A DNA stretch of 64,000 bases from Paenibacillus cookii (GCF_018333375.1 NZ_BORW01000022.1:23141-87140), one strand, 5' to 3'. Positions 31,755-40,418 are shown, counted from the stretch's first letter. Notes: generated by a model not told the origin, from the sequence alone. Made by a program: numbers and translations.

Positions 31755-32513
31755 ATGAACAACGCAACGTTTCGAACAGAACATCTCAGCGTATTTTACG
31801 GGCAATACGAAGCGGTTAAAAATATCAGCCTGAGTTTCCCGGAAAAAAGCGTCACCGCCCTGATCGGTCCTTCGGGCTGCGGCAAATCGACGTTTTTGCG
31901 CTCCTTGAACCGGATGAACGACGAAATTTCCCAGGCCAAAATCAAAGGGCGCATCTGGATCGACGGGGTGGACATCAACGACCCGGGCACCGACGTCATT
32001 CAGCTTCGCCAAAAAATCGGCATGGTCTGGCAGAAGCCGAACCCGTTTTATAAATCCATTTACGAAAATATCGCCTTCGGGCCGAAATACCATGGCATCA
32101 AAAATAAAGCAGAGCTGGATGAAATCGTGGAGACAAGCCTGCGCAAAGCGGCGCTGTGGGACGAGGTCAAAGACCGCCTGAAGCAGTCGGCCTTGTCCTT
32201 GTCCGGCGGCCAGCAGCAGCGTCTCTGCATCGCAAGGGCCTTATCCGTCAAACCGGGCATTTTGCTGCTCGACGAGCCGGCTTCGGCGCTCGACCCGGTA
32301 TCGACGGCGAAAGTCGAGGAGCTGATTACAGACCTGAAAAAGGAACTCAGCATCGTCATCGTTACCCATAACATGCAGCAGGCGGCGCGCATTTCCGATT
32401 ACACCGCGTATTTTTATTTGGGAAGCTTGATGGAGCATGATACGACGGAAAAAATCTTTACGAATCCCGAGCAGCAGATGACGCAGGATTACATTTCGGG
32501 AAGGTTCGGTTAA
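31755..32513 (+). CDS. pstB: Phosphate ABC transporter ATPase PstB
   Basis: 252 residues. Walker A GPSGCGKST at residues 37-45, Q-loop GMVWQKPNPF, signature LSGGQQQRLCIARAL, Walker B ILLLDEPASALDP and the TH switch IVTHNMQQAARISD. It hydrolyses ATP to drive phosphate uptake through PstCA. The start at 31755 follows GGAGGGA. No phoU follows; a strong bidirectional terminator does. Confidence 0.96.
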   Translation: MNNATFRTEHLSVFYGQYEAVKNISLSFPEKSVTALIGPSGCGKSTFLRSLNRMNDEISQAKIKGRIWIDGVDINDPGTDVIQLRQKIGMVWQKPNPFYKSIYENIAFGPKYHGIKNKAELDEIVETSLRKAALWDEVKDRLKQSALSLSGGQQQRLCIARALSVKPGILLLDEPASALDPVSTAKVEELITDLKKELSIVIVTHNMQQAARISDYTAYFYLGSLMEHDTTEKIFTNPEQQMTQDYISGRFG

Positions 32514-32540
32514 TTGTTCTCCGCCGGAACCGCTGTCCGT

Positions 32541-32595
32541 GCCAAAAAAAAGGGTACCCCCAGGTTCGCTGAACCTTCGGGGATACCCTTTTTGG
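32541..32595. terminator. Bidirectional terminator between pstB and uspA-like gene
   Basis: GCCAAAAA...TTTTTGGC flanks a long stem with GGGTACCCC/GGGGATACCC and AGGTTC/GAACCT. It has A/T runs on both sides and serves the convergent pst and MFS-Usp operons. Confidence 0.88.
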
Positions 32596-32614
32596 CATGC
32601 TCTTTTCGAACCCG

Positions 32615-33037
32615 CTATCTGACGATCATGACCGCACAGTGGGCATGCTGCACGACGCTGTGGCTGACGCTGCCGATCAGCAGTTCCGACATCAGGCCGA
32701 TGCCCCGGCTGCCCATGACGATCAGGTCGGCGTGCTGCTCCTCGGCCGTTTTGCAAATGACGGAAGCGGGGTCTCCGGTTTTGGTGTACGTTTCGTAACC
32801 GATCCCCTGCTTGGAGAGGGATGCCGTGGCCGGAGCCAATACTTTTTCTCCTTCTTCCCGGATGTGCTCCTCCAAATCGATGCCTACAGGCGGCTCGTTG
32901 ATGGAGATGGAGGGATTCACATGAAGAAGCGCCAGCTCCGGCATGTTTTTCAAGCTTTGCATGAGCCGTACGGCCGTATCCAGCGCGCGGCGGGCATGCT
33001 CGGAACCGTCAAGCGGCACGAGAATTCGATTATACAT
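32615..33037 (-). CDS. Universal stress protein (UspA family)
   Basis: 140 residues. It begins YNRILVPLDGSEHARRALDT and ends with the ATP-binding motif VMGSRGIGLMSELLIGSVSH. This G-x2-G-x9-G-S pattern marks ATP-binding Usp proteins. It follows the MFS gene by 15 bases on the same strand, so the two form an operon. The role in stress or in regulating transport is inferred. Confidence 0.92.
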   Translation of the reverse strand: MYNRILVPLDGSEHARRALDTAVRLMQSLKNMPELALLHVNPSISINEPPVGIDLEEHIREEGEKVLAPATASLSKQGIGYETYTKTGDPASVICKTAEEQHADLIVMGSRGIGLMSELLIGSVSHSVVQHAHCAVMIVR

Positions 33038-33052
33038 GAAGAGGACCTCCTT

Positions 33053-34279
33053 TTAATGGCCTTCCGCCCGGTCAACATGCTTCAGATGACGGCGGCTGGC
33101 AAGTAAAACGATGACACCAATAAATACCATCAATCCGCCAAAATAAAACGGCGTTTCGGCATGGTACCATTCCGAAAGCTTGCCGGCGAGCCAAGGAGAA
33201 ACGGCGCCCCCAAGGAAACGGACGAAGCTGTATGCCGCGGAAGCGACGGAACGTTCCACCGGTGCAGCCTGCATGACGGCCGTCGTGATCAGCGTGTTGT
33301 TGATGCCGAGGAAAATGCCGGCCACGATGACGCAGACGATGACGGTTTTCGGCGAGTGGTTGTACGTGCCGATCCCCATGATGACGAGGACGATCGTAAA
33401 CAGCGTAAGCACCGTGCAAATCGATTTCACGACGCTAAACCGTTTTTGCAGCTTCGGAGCGACAAATACGGACGTGAAGGCAAGCAGGATGCCCCAGCCG
33501 AAGAAGACGTAACCGAGACCGTGCTCATCCAGTTCCATGACGTACGGAGAGTAGGCCATCAGCGTGAAAAAGCCGAAGTTGTACAGGAATGCGGTGATTC
33601 CGAGCGTCAGCAGGGCCGGATAGGACAGCGCTTTGAACGGGTCGGCCAGGGTGCTGGCTTTTTTCGGCTTCGGAATGGACGGAAGCATAAAGATGATGAA
33701 GATGAAAGCAAGAAGCATAAGGACCGCAACGCCGAAAAACGGTCCGCGCCAGCTGATGGAGCCGAGCTCCCCGCCAAGCAGCGGTCCGACCGAAATGCCG
33801 AGGCCAAGCGCGGCTTCGTACAGGATGATCGCTTTAGCCGTGCCGGACGTGGACAGGCCGACGATGGCGGACAAGGCGGTAGCGATAAACAGGGCGTTGC
33901 CCAGTCCCCAGCCTCCGCGGAAGCCGACGATTTGGCCGATCGTGTCCGAGAATCCCCCAAGCGCGGAGAAGATGATGATGAGCAAAATGCCGGTAAGCAA
34001 TGTTTTTTTGATGCCGATCCGGCTGGAAATGACGCCGGTAATGAGCATGGCTACCCCGGTCACCAGGTTGTAGCTGGTAAACAGGAGGGATACCTGGCTT
34101 TTGCTGGCATGCAGCTGCGCGGCGATCGCAGGCAAAATCGGGTCGACGAGTCCGAGACCCATAAAAGAGATGACGCAGGCAAAGGCGATCGCCCATACCG
34201 CTTTGGGCTGGGAAAGCAGCCCGGCTTTCCTCTGTTCAAGTTCCAGAGGTTCGGTTGCGTTAGACTTCATGGAATACAT
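33053..34279 (-). CDS. MFS efflux transporter (YfmO-like)
   Basis: About 408 residues with 12 membrane segments. MFS motif A is reduced (GVISSRIGIKKTLLTGILLI), and motif C-like ALGLGISVGPLLGGELG is typical of drug/H+ antiporters. ATG 34279 is preceded by GAGGT; 34270 is an alternative. The promoter lies about 300 bases upstream, with a decayed MerR-like fragment in between. It probably exports a toxic compound and is co-transcribed with the Usp gene. Confidence 0.86.
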   Translation of the reverse strand: MYSMKSNATEPLELEQRKAGLLSQPKAVWAIAFACVISFMGLGLVDPILPAIAAQLHASKSQVSLLFTSYNLVTGVAMLITGVISSRIGIKKTLLTGILLIIIFSALGGFSDTIGQIVGFRGGWGLGNALFIATALSAIVGLSTSGTAKAIILYEAALGLGISVGPLLGGELGSISWRGPFFGVAVLMLLAFIFIIFMLPSIPKPKKASTLADPFKALSYPALLTLGITAFLYNFGFFTLMAYSPYVMELDEHGLGYVFFGWGILLAFTSVFVAPKLQKRFSVVKSICTVLTLFTIVLVIMGIGTYNHSPKTVIVCVIVAGIFLGINNTLITTAVMQAAPVERSVASAAYSFVRFLGGAVSPWLAGKLSEWYHAETPFYFGGLMVFIGVIVLLASRRHLKHVDRAEGH

Positions 34280-34343
34280 TACCTCACTTTTTTGTAAATG
34301 ATTTTTCATTTTTCAGAAGTGCGCATCACAAGAAAACGGGGCT

Positions 34344-34576
34344 TCAAGGCTTTGCCGAGAAAAAAGGACCCCATTGCTCCTGGTTCGGGCGCTTCGGTCC
34401 GTTTCCCCCCATCGAATGCGTGACCGAAAGCGCCGAGACGGTCCTTCGTCCGTTCCGCCCGGTCTGCATCGCCTTCATTTTTACGATTTTATGGCAAATC
34501 CATTCGAGTTGCTTGTCGAGCGATTGCCGCATGTGCGGGAAGCATGCCCGCGCTTATAAATCCGGCGACATCCATC
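34344..34576 (-). pseudogene. Decayed C-terminal fragment resembling a MerR-family regulator
   Basis: On the minus strand DKQLEWICHKIVKMKAMQ resembles the C-terminal dimerisation helix of MerR-family regulators. Upstream, a shifted frame reads FISAGMLPAHA. No HTH is present. The fragment sits between a MerR-like promoter and the MFS gene, where B. subtilis has yfmP before yfmO. It may be the remnant of the local regulator. The call rests on a short match. Confidence 0.35.
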
Positions 34577-34612
34577 ATTTTAATCCTATATAACGTTAAC
34601 GTCAACGTTAAC
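34577..34612 (-). promoter_or_regulatory. Promoter and dyad operator of the MFS-Usp operon
   Basis: TTGACG (34600-34605), 17 bases, TAAAAT (34577-34582). The -35 box is the centre of a perfect inverted repeat GTTAACG-N4-CGTTAAC (34595-34612), so a dimeric regulator would compete with or position RNA polymerase. Confidence 0.65.
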
Positions 34613-34683
34613 TTTTGAGTGGACGCCATTTGTGCGTGCCGTTTTTCTCCGGAGCTATTTGTTCGAAGCCGTAGTTAATATGC

Positions 34684-34737
34684 CCAAACGAAAACAGCTC
34701 TATAAGCCGGAAGGATTGCCGGATCATAGAGCTGTTT
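34684..34737 (-). terminator. Terminator of the tandem-HTH gene
   Basis: AAACAGCTCTAT and ATAGAGCTGTTT form a 12-bp perfect stem with an inner GCCGG/CCGGC pairing. On the minus strand TTTTCGTTT follows. Confidence 0.75.
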
Positions 34738-34771
34738 GCCAAGGGTTGGCTTGGTAAACGCCGTATTTTGG

Positions 34772-35359
34772 TTAGGATTCGTTTAAAACGCAGTCCGCAA
34801 ACAGGATGAATTTCGGGATGCGGAAAAAAAGCTCGGCCCGGTCCTGAAAGCTTGGGGATGGCAAGGTTCCTTGGTGCAGCCATTTGCGAAACGTGCCGGG
34901 GTGGATGTCCATCCATTCGCTGACGTCGCTGACCGAAAGGTCATGGACCATGCAAAGCCCCGTTAAAATTTTGTTGTCGACAGGCGAACGGGTTAACGTT
35001 CTCCGCATGAATCTGGACGGCGAAGGCTGACATATGATCGGGCTGCTCGAAGTTACGGAGCGGTTAAACAGGATATGGTGGGGATACCCGAGAAACTGGC
35101 ATACTTTGTCCAGATTTTTTTTGCCGGGGATCCGGCCTTCATACACCCAGGCGCTGACGCTTCGGGAGGAGACGCCGAGCTCCTCGGCAAGCTGCGACAG
35201 CTTGATGTCGTTGACCATCAGCACCGCCAGCAACACCCGGTTGCGGATCTGGCAGCGGGAAGGCTTGCGAAAGCGTTTGACGCGAATGCCTTTTCCCAAA
35301 TATTTGCGGTTGATCAGAGACCACGCCTGAATTGAATGCTGTTCTTGTTGTGTAGGCAT
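34772..35359 (-). CDS. Tandem helix-turn-helix DNA-binding protein
   Basis: 195 residues with two similar HTH units: about residues 48-103 (LSQLAEELGVSSRSVSAWVY, then EGRIPG and FLGYPHHILFN) and about 135-190 (VSDVSEWMDIHPGTFRKWLH, then QGTLPS and FFRIPKFILF). The shared pattern is L-x-M-V-x-D, W-x5-G-x-x-P and P-x-x-I-L-F. Such a protein could bind two half-sites as a monomer. No effector domain is visible and the target is unknown. It is monocistronic. Confidence 0.72.
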   Translation of the reverse strand: MPTQQEQHSIQAWSLINRKYLGKGIRVKRFRKPSRCQIRNRVLLAVLMVNDIKLSQLAEELGVSSRSVSAWVYEGRIPGKKNLDKVCQFLGYPHHILFNRSVTSSSPIICQPSPSRFMRRTLTRSPVDNKILTGLCMVHDLSVSDVSEWMDIHPGTFRKWLHQGTLPSPSFQDRAELFFRIPKFILFADCVLNES

Positions 35360-35705
35360 ATTTCCTCCGAAGATTTTTCTTCAAATTCTACATTTTAAAA
35401 GGCTTCTTTTCAATAGTAACTATCGCCCATTTTTATGCCTTTCTTCCTAGTGCGTTATGCATTTTTCGACATTTGCAGGCTGTTGGTCACAAACGAGCTT
35501 CTATGAATCTCCTTGATTTCCTAATATTTACGAAAAGATGACAGCAATGGTTACTGAATTGAAATTGAAACGACAGGCGGAGTCGGGTACAATGCAGAGG
35601 AACTAGATTGCTAGATTCGAAGTTTGGATTTGAGGAAAATGGTTTAATAGATTCCTTGAGACTGCAAATCTATGCAAAATACGCGTAAAAGGTTGGTAGA
35701 GAGAA
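35360..35705. other. Gap between divergent genes, with the deacetylase promoter
   Basis: 346 bases with no gene. A promoter for the deacetylase lies at 35565-35593 (TTGAAA, 17 bases, TACAAT), giving a leader of about 110 bases. The part upstream of the HTH gene is AT-rich, without a clear promoter. Confidence 0.55.
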
Positions 35706-36848
35706 GTGAAAAAGGTTTTGCAATGCTCCAAATGGATGTTATCCCTGATCCTGGTCTTCGGCTGCATTTTTTCCGCCGGACAAGGCAGCGCGTCTGCGGC
35801 GGGGAGTTCGGCGGGCGCCGCGACGTCGTCCGTATTCGTTGCCGTGAACGACACGCTGGTTACTTATCCAATGTCGCCCATCATACATAAAGGCACTTTA
35901 TACGTTCCTTTGGTTCAAACCGCTTCGGCCATGAATCTTACGGTGCAATACGCAAAGGGGAACGTGAAGCTGACCCATCGGGGCGGCGCTTCGGCGACGC
36001 TTCCGGCAGACGGCAAAAACACGCTCGTCAAAAACGGCAGAACGTTCATTTCGTTCCGGATTTTAAGCCAAAAGTTCGGGTTTGCGCTGTCGTATTTGCC
36101 GAAACAAAACCTGTACCGCGCAATAAACGGCGGGGCGGCGCTGACGGATGCGCAGCTGGCAAACAAATACGCCGGTTATATCCAGCAGCATAAGCCGAAA
36201 ACGCCGACGCCGACGACCAAGCCGGCGGCAGGAGCGAGAACGATTTATATTACCTTTGACGACGGTCCGTCCCCGTATACGCCGCAGCTGCTCAATGTTT
36301 TGAAACAGTATAAGGTAAAAGCGACGTTTTTCATGCTCGGCAACCAAATCGCCCATCATCCCGCATCCGTGGCGCGCCTCGTCAAGGAAGGGCACGGCGT
36401 AGGCTTGCACGGCATGACGCATCAGAAGGACAAGTTCTATGCATCGCCGGCTTCGGCGCTGAACGAAATGAACATGGACAATGCCAAACTGCACCAGGCC
36501 GCGAACGTGTACACGAAGCTGATCCGGGTGCCTTACGGCAGCAAACCGTATTTTACGAAAGTTTACCGCGACCAGACGGCTGCTTACGGTTATCGCCTGT
36601 GGGATTGGAACATCGACTCCAATGACTGGAGATACCAAAGCAACCCGCAAAAAATTTACGACAATGTCATGAGAGACGTCAAAAACATGAAGAAAAAAGG
36701 AGTCACCCCGATCGTCTTGTTCCACGACCAGCATGCAACGGTAACGATTTTGCCGAAGCTGATCAAGGCCATTCAGGCGGAAGGTTACACGTTTAAGCCG
36801 CTGACGAACGATATGAAGCCGATGAACTTCTGGAACGACGAACGATAA
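35706..36848 (+). CDS. Secreted polysaccharide deacetylase with copper-amine-oxidase-like N-terminal domain
   Basis: 380 residues from GTG 35706. A signal peptide (WMLSLILVFGCIFSAGQGSA) is followed by a CuAO N1-type module (YPMSPIIHKGTLYVPLVQTA), a Thr/Pro-rich linker near residue 160, and a NodB deacetylase domain. The NodB metal site is TFDDGPSPYTP (D-D motif) with a variant second motif GVGLHGMTHQKDKF (H-x3-H) and RVPYGSKPYF. It probably removes acetyl groups from peptidoglycan or another wall polysaccharide. Confidence 0.9.
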   Translation: MKKVLQCSKWMLSLILVFGCIFSAGQGSASAAGSSAGAATSSVFVAVNDTLVTYPMSPIIHKGTLYVPLVQTASAMNLTVQYAKGNVKLTHRGGASATLPADGKNTLVKNGRTFISFRILSQKFGFALSYLPKQNLYRAINGGAALTDAQLANKYAGYIQQHKPKTPTPTTKPAAGARTIYITFDDGPSPYTPQLLNVLKQYKVKATFFMLGNQIAHHPASVARLVKEGHGVGLHGMTHQKDKFYASPASALNEMNMDNAKLHQAANVYTKLIRVPYGSKPYFTKVYRDQTAAYGYRLWDWNIDSNDWRYQSNPQKIYDNVMRDVKNMKKKGVTPIVLFHDQHATVTILPKLIKAIQAEGYTFKPLTNDMKPMNFWNDER

Positions 36849-36999
36849 TCTTGCATTTTTAAGACATAATATACCACAGCAGCATCCGCTACCTCGCGCG
36901 AATCTATGAAATAGGCCGGCAATCAAGGCGATTCGGCTTCGCAGAACGTGTCCTCCCTTCATAAGATATAGAAGATGATAGGAAGGGAGGCGCAGTTTT

Positions 37000-37425
37000 A
37001 TGAATTCACTTGCCGTCAATAGCATCAGCGCGCTCGCCGGCAGTATTATCGCGATGGCATTCGGGGGATGGGATCCATTGCTGTGTTTTTTTTTGTTCAC
37101 CATCGTGGTCGATTACGTGACCGGTTTGCTGGCTTCGATCAAGGAAGGATCCGGTTTGAAAAGCGACGTCGGCTTCTGGGGCTTGACGCGGAAGGCGCTT
37201 ATGCTGGTGGTCATTGTTTTGGCCCATCAGATGGACGTGCTTCTTATGGGAGGGACCGATGTCCTCAAAACGGGAGCTATTTATTTCTATTTGGCGAACG
37301 AGCTGATATCGATCACGGAAAACTACGGACGGCTTGGACTGCCCATGCCCGACAAATTGCGGAGAATGATAGCGGTGCTGAAAAACAAAGACAGCGACAA
37401 AGAGAAGGACCCGCCGAAACGATAA
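37000..37425 (+). CDS. Phage holin family protein (TcdE/UtxA-like)
   Basis: 141 residues with three to four hydrophobic helices. FTIVVDYVTGLLASIKEGSG followed by SDVGFWGLTRKALMLVV is the signature of the toxin-secretion/phage-lysis holin family. The C-terminus is charged (KDSDKEKDPPKR). AGGGAGG precedes the ATG. No endolysin or other phage gene is adjacent, so it is a stand-alone chromosomal holin of unknown role. Confidence 0.85.
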   Translation: MNSLAVNSISALAGSIIAMAFGGWDPLLCFFLFTIVVDYVTGLLASIKEGSGLKSDVGFWGLTRKALMLVVIVLAHQMDVLLMGGTDVLKTGAIYFYLANELISITENYGRLGLPMPDKLRRMIAVLKNKDSDKEKDPPKR

Positions 37426-37512
37426 CCTCTCCCGGATGCTTCTCTTTCCCAAAGCGGGAGGATATGGTATATTTTTTTTGTAACCTTACGACTCGTACAA
37501 GGAGAACAGGCC

Positions 37513-37800
37513 ATGATCAAGCATATCGTTTTCATTAAATTGCAAGACCGATCTCCGGAAAGCGTTGACAAAACGGCGGCCGTGTTGCGTGCCATGGAAG
37601 GGAAGATCCCGCAGCTGCGCGCGATCGAGGTAGGCGTTGACATCGTTCATTCGGAACGTTCGTTCGATATCGCCCTGGTGACCGAATTTGCTTCCCTGGA
37701 CGATTTGCAGGCATACCAAGTGCATCCCGTCCATCAGGAAGTCATTCGCCATTTGAACGAAACGAAAGAATTATCCCTTAGCGTTGATTACGAAATCTAG
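37513..37800 (+). CDS. Dabb family (stress-responsive A/B barrel) protein
   Basis: 95 residues beginning MIKHIVFIKLQDRSPESVDK, with SFDIALVTEFASLDDLQAYQ and HPVHQEVIRHLNE, the conserved Dabb pattern. It is a small dimeric ferredoxin-like barrel. AAGGAGAA precedes the ATG. The function is unknown; family members range from stress proteins to polyketide cyclases. Confidence 0.88.
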   Translation: MIKHIVFIKLQDRSPESVDKTAAVLRAMEGKIPQLRAIEVGVDIVHSERSFDIALVTEFASLDDLQAYQVHPVHQEVIRHLNETKELSLSVDYEI

Positions 37801-37819
37801 CAGATAGGAAGTACGAATT

Positions 37820-37930
37820 ATGAGCGATCTGGAATATCCAATGGAAACATTGTTCCTGCTTTTCGTATTTGTCGCAGCGATTTTCGTCATGTTTTTCTGG
37901 CTGAAGCGCCGCGGCAAAAAAGGCAAATAA
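37820..37930 (+). CDS. 36-residue single-pass membrane protein
   Basis: ATG 37820 follows AGGAAG. The product has a short acidic start (MSDLEYPMET), one hydrophobic helix (LFLLFVFVAAIFVMFFWL) and a basic tail (KRRGKKGK), a positive-inside signature for N-out insertion. It sits 19 bases after the Dabb gene and 25 before the DUF86 gene. No family is recognised. Confidence 0.6.
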   Translation: MSDLEYPMETLFLLFVFVAAIFVMFFWLKRRGKKGK

Positions 37931-37955
37931 CATTCGCAGCTTGGAGGTACAAACC

Positions 37956-38381
37956 GTGTATTATGTAAATCAGGAGCAGATTCAGCTTCGTCTGGGCACG
38001 ATTCCGGAAATTGCCGAAGCTCTCAAGCGGACGGCCGAAGCCTGGGATGGCAGCGTCATGCTCGGCATGGTTCAGGAACGGGCGCTGCATTTGGCGATCG
38101 AGGTCGTTACCGATGTCGGCAGTTATTTGATCGACGGCTTTATTATGCGGGATGCCAGCAGCTACGAAGATATTATGGAAATCAACCATGAAGAGAAGGT
38201 ATTCGATGACGATATTTACCGCGTGCTTCGCGAGCTGGTCGGCCTCCGCAAGCCGTTGGTTCAGGAGTACTATTCCTGGAAACGCGCCGAGATTCACCCG
38301 CTCACGCCGGTGCTGCCGGACATTCTGGACCGATTTGCCGTTCAGGTGCGGGAATATATCCGGCAAGAGCTTGGACATTAA
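37956..38381 (+). CDS. DUF86 (HepT-like) protein, YutE-like
   Basis: 141 residues from GTG 37956 after GGAGG. HLAIEVVTDVGSYLIDGFIM is the conserved helix. The HepT RNase motif R-x4-x-H is changed: DILDRFAVQVREYI lacks the His/Tyr pair. HepT toxins pair with an MntA nucleotidyltransferase, which is absent here, so this is probably an orphan HEPN-fold protein like B. subtilis YutE. Confidence 0.78.
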   Translation: MYYVNQEQIQLRLGTIPEIAEALKRTAEAWDGSVMLGMVQERALHLAIEVVTDVGSYLIDGFIMRDASSYEDIMEINHEEKVFDDDIYRVLRELVGLRKPLVQEYYSWKRAEIHPLTPVLPDILDRFAVQVREYIRQELGH

Positions 38382-38490
38382 TCGTCGTTTCTTAAAGCCT
38401 GCATGGACTGCTTAAGCCCATCCTGAAGACCGGATCGGGCTTGTTGTTTTTTCGCGGGCCGATTTTTTTTCGAAATACGCCTAGTCCTTT

Positions 38491-38520
38491 GTGTCAGGAC
38501 AATCTCCCCGTGCTTATAAT
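38491..38520 (+). promoter_or_regulatory. Promoter of the DUF948/YtxH operon
   Basis: GTGTCA, 18 bases, TATAAT (38515-38520), about 50 bases before the DUF948 start. Confidence 0.5.
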
Positions 38521-38570
38521 ATCCTAACAAATGGGCATTAGCCCGTAAGGGTGAAGGGAGTGACACCGTC

Positions 38571-39020
38571 ATGTCGGAATGGGGCGCCATAGGGTTTGCC
38601 TGCGGATTCGCGATATTCGCCGTTTTTGGGCTGATTCTGCTGCACACGATCCGGAGAGTGCTGCTTCGAACCGAGGATGTGCTTGGAAAAGCGGGGCATG
38701 AGATTTCGCAGCTTGCCGCCGAGTCCAAGGAGCTGCTTGCGCAGACCTCGGCGACGCTTTCGCAGCTGAAAGCCAGGACCGAGGAAGTCAAGCCGTTCTG
38801 CGAGTCGCTGAAGCTTGCGGGCGAAAGCCTGTCGAACACGGTCCAGCGGGCGGACGCCATTGCGCAGCTCGTGACCGATACGGCCATGGAACGCTTGGAA
38901 AAAGCGCGCCGGGAAAACGAGCTTCGTCTGGCGGAAGCTTTCCGGTGGCTGGATGCGGGGTTATCCGTATGGCAATCCATCAAACGGCAGTCGCCATCCC
39001 CTGCGGACGATGATGCCTGA
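38571..39020 (+). CDS. DUF948 (YtxG-like) membrane-anchored coiled-coil protein
   Basis: 149 residues. One N-terminal membrane helix (IGFACGFAIFAVFGLILLHT) is followed by a long helical region with heptad character (SQLAAESKELLAQTSATLSQ). This is the DUF948 layout of general-stress YtxG proteins. It is followed after 22 bases by a YtxH gene, as in Bacillus ytxGHJ. Confidence 0.85.
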   Translation: MSEWGAIGFACGFAIFAVFGLILLHTIRRVLLRTEDVLGKAGHEISQLAAESKELLAQTSATLSQLKARTEEVKPFCESLKLAGESLSNTVQRADAIAQLVTDTAMERLEKARRENELRLAEAFRWLDAGLSVWQSIKRQSPSPADDDA

Positions 39021-39042
39021 GCGCAAAGGAGAGATCAGAGCG

Positions 39043-39405
39043 ATGAAGGAAAAAAACAAAAGCTTGTTGTGGGGCGCGTTAATCGGCAGCGTGGTAGGTT
39101 CGGTCACGGCACTTCTCTTGGCGCCGAAATCCGGCAAGGAACTTCGTCAAGATATCGCTGAAGGCGCAAGAACGATCGGCACGAAAACGCAGGAGTTTGC
39201 AGGGAAGGTCAGCGAGCAGGGCGTTACCTTGATCGAAAGGGTGAAGGACACGGCCGGCAACGTCATTTCGGATATCCGCGGATGGCGCAAGACGGACGAA
39301 GACGAAGAAGAGGTCGAGCTGGCTCAAATCTCATCGATCCAGGAACGCGGCGAAAAGACCGTCGTCTCAAGCAAAGATTCGAAAGAAGACGCCGGAGAGC
39401 TGTAA
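39043..39405 (+). CDS. YtxH domain-containing protein
   Basis: 120 residues from ATG 39043 after AAAGGAGAG. SLLWGALIGSVVGSVTALLL followed by APKSGKELRQDI is the YtxH Gly-rich membrane helix and its signature. A helical stretch and an acidic tail follow. It is a general-stress-type envelope protein that partners the DUF948 protein by context. Confidence 0.9.
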   Translation: MKEKNKSLLWGALIGSVVGSVTALLLAPKSGKELRQDIAEGARTIGTKTQEFAGKVSEQGVTLIERVKDTAGNVISDIRGWRKTDEDEEEVELAQISSIQERGEKTVVSSKDSKEDAGEL

Positions 39406-39417
39406 TCGGCAGGCGTT

Positions 39418-39465
39418 GCGGGCGGGTCCGTTCCCCATGGTCAGGGGATAACCGGGCCTGCTTTT
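39418..39465 (+). terminator. Terminator of the DUF948/YtxH operon
   Basis: GCGGGCGGGTCCGTTCCCC pairs imperfectly with GGGGATAACCGGGCCTGC, then TTTT. Confidence 0.65.
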
Positions 39466-39602
39466 GCTGCGTTTTTGCGCGGGCAGCGGCTTCCGCCGTA
39501 TTTGGCATCATTAGCGTAAATGCCGGAGGTACCTTTGGCATCACCCGTTCATATGTTAGCAAATGAAAGAGCATAAATCGACAAGAAGGAAGCGGTGTGT
39601 TC

Positions 39603-40418
39603 GTGCAGCAAGCAATCGCGATATTAGACTCGGGCGTGGGGGGATTGACGGTCGTCAAAGAGATCATGAGACAGCTCCCACGGGAAAAAATCATTTATTT
39701 CGGAGATACCGCCCGCACGCCATACGGACCCCGTTCGTCCGAAGAAGTGAGAAAATTTACGGAACAAATCGTTGATTTTCTCAGCCAGTTCAATCCCAAG
39801 GCGATCGTCATCGCCTGCAACACGGCAACGGCCGCGGCGCTGGAATATATTTCGGAAAAGGTGCCCATTCCGGTCATCGGCGTGATTCACCCCGGTGCAA
39901 GGGCGGCCATCAGCGCCACGAAAACCGGTCATATCGGCGTCATCGGTACGACCGGAACGATCCGGAGCGGCGCGTACACGGCGGCCTTGAAGCAGCTTTC
40001 CCCTTATGTGCACGTGGTGAGCGAAGCTTGCCCCGGGCTTGTTCCGCTTGTGGAACAGGGACAATTCCGGTCGAACGAAACGACGTCCGTCGTTGAGGCA
40101 TCCCTCCAAAACATGCGAAGCTCTTCGATCGACTGCCTGATTTTGGGCTGCACGCATTATCCGTTTTTGAGAGATACGATACAAGAGGTCATGGGAGAGC
40201 AGGTGAAGCTGATCAGCTCGGCGGACGAGACGGCGAGGGAGGTCAGCACGATCCTGTACGACAAGGGGCAGCTTGCAAGCAGCGACGAAAGCCCCGTGCA
40301 TCAATTTTTTTGCAGCGGAGACCCGGAAATGTTCCAGAAAATCGCCAAAACCTGGTTGGGCGAGCAAATCCGGCGAACTCCCGTCGTCTGGCAGGTTTCA
40401 AAATTCATGGAAGACTAA
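39603..40418 (+). CDS. murI: Glutamate racemase
   Basis: About 271 residues; GTG 39603 gives MQQAIAILDSGVGGLTVV, and GTG 39597 is an alternative. IAILDSGVGGL, VIACNTATAAAL (first catalytic Cys) and LILGCTHYPFLRD (second catalytic Cys) are the racemase hallmarks. It converts L- to D-glutamate for peptidoglycan synthesis in the cytoplasm. Single gene with its own terminator. Confidence 0.96.
   Translation: MQQAIAILDSGVGGLTVVKEIMRQLPREKIIYFGDTARTPYGPRSSEEVRKFTEQIVDFLSQFNPKAIVIACNTATAAALEYISEKVPIPVIGVIHPGARAAISATKTGHIGVIGTTGTIRSGAYTAALKQLSPYVHVVSEACPGLVPLVEQGQFRSNETTSVVEASLQNMRSSSIDCLILGCTHYPFLRDTIQEVMGEQVKLISSADETAREVSTILYDKGQLASSDESPVHQFFCSGDPEMFQKIAKTWLGEQIRRTPVVWQVSKFMED

Noticed and set aside
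33161..34297. A long plus-strand frame opposite the MFS gene
   Set aside because: Composition (Arg, Asp, Gly, no hydrophobic core) and exact overlap with a membrane protein gene mark it as a shadow.
37000..37425. Prophage remnant around the holin
   Set aside because: Flanking genes are a wall deacetylase and housekeeping proteins. No phage structural, integrase or lysin genes are present.
37956..38381. HepT/MntA toxin-antitoxin pair
   Set aside because: No nucleotidyltransferase gene is adjacent and the HEPN RNase motif is not intact.
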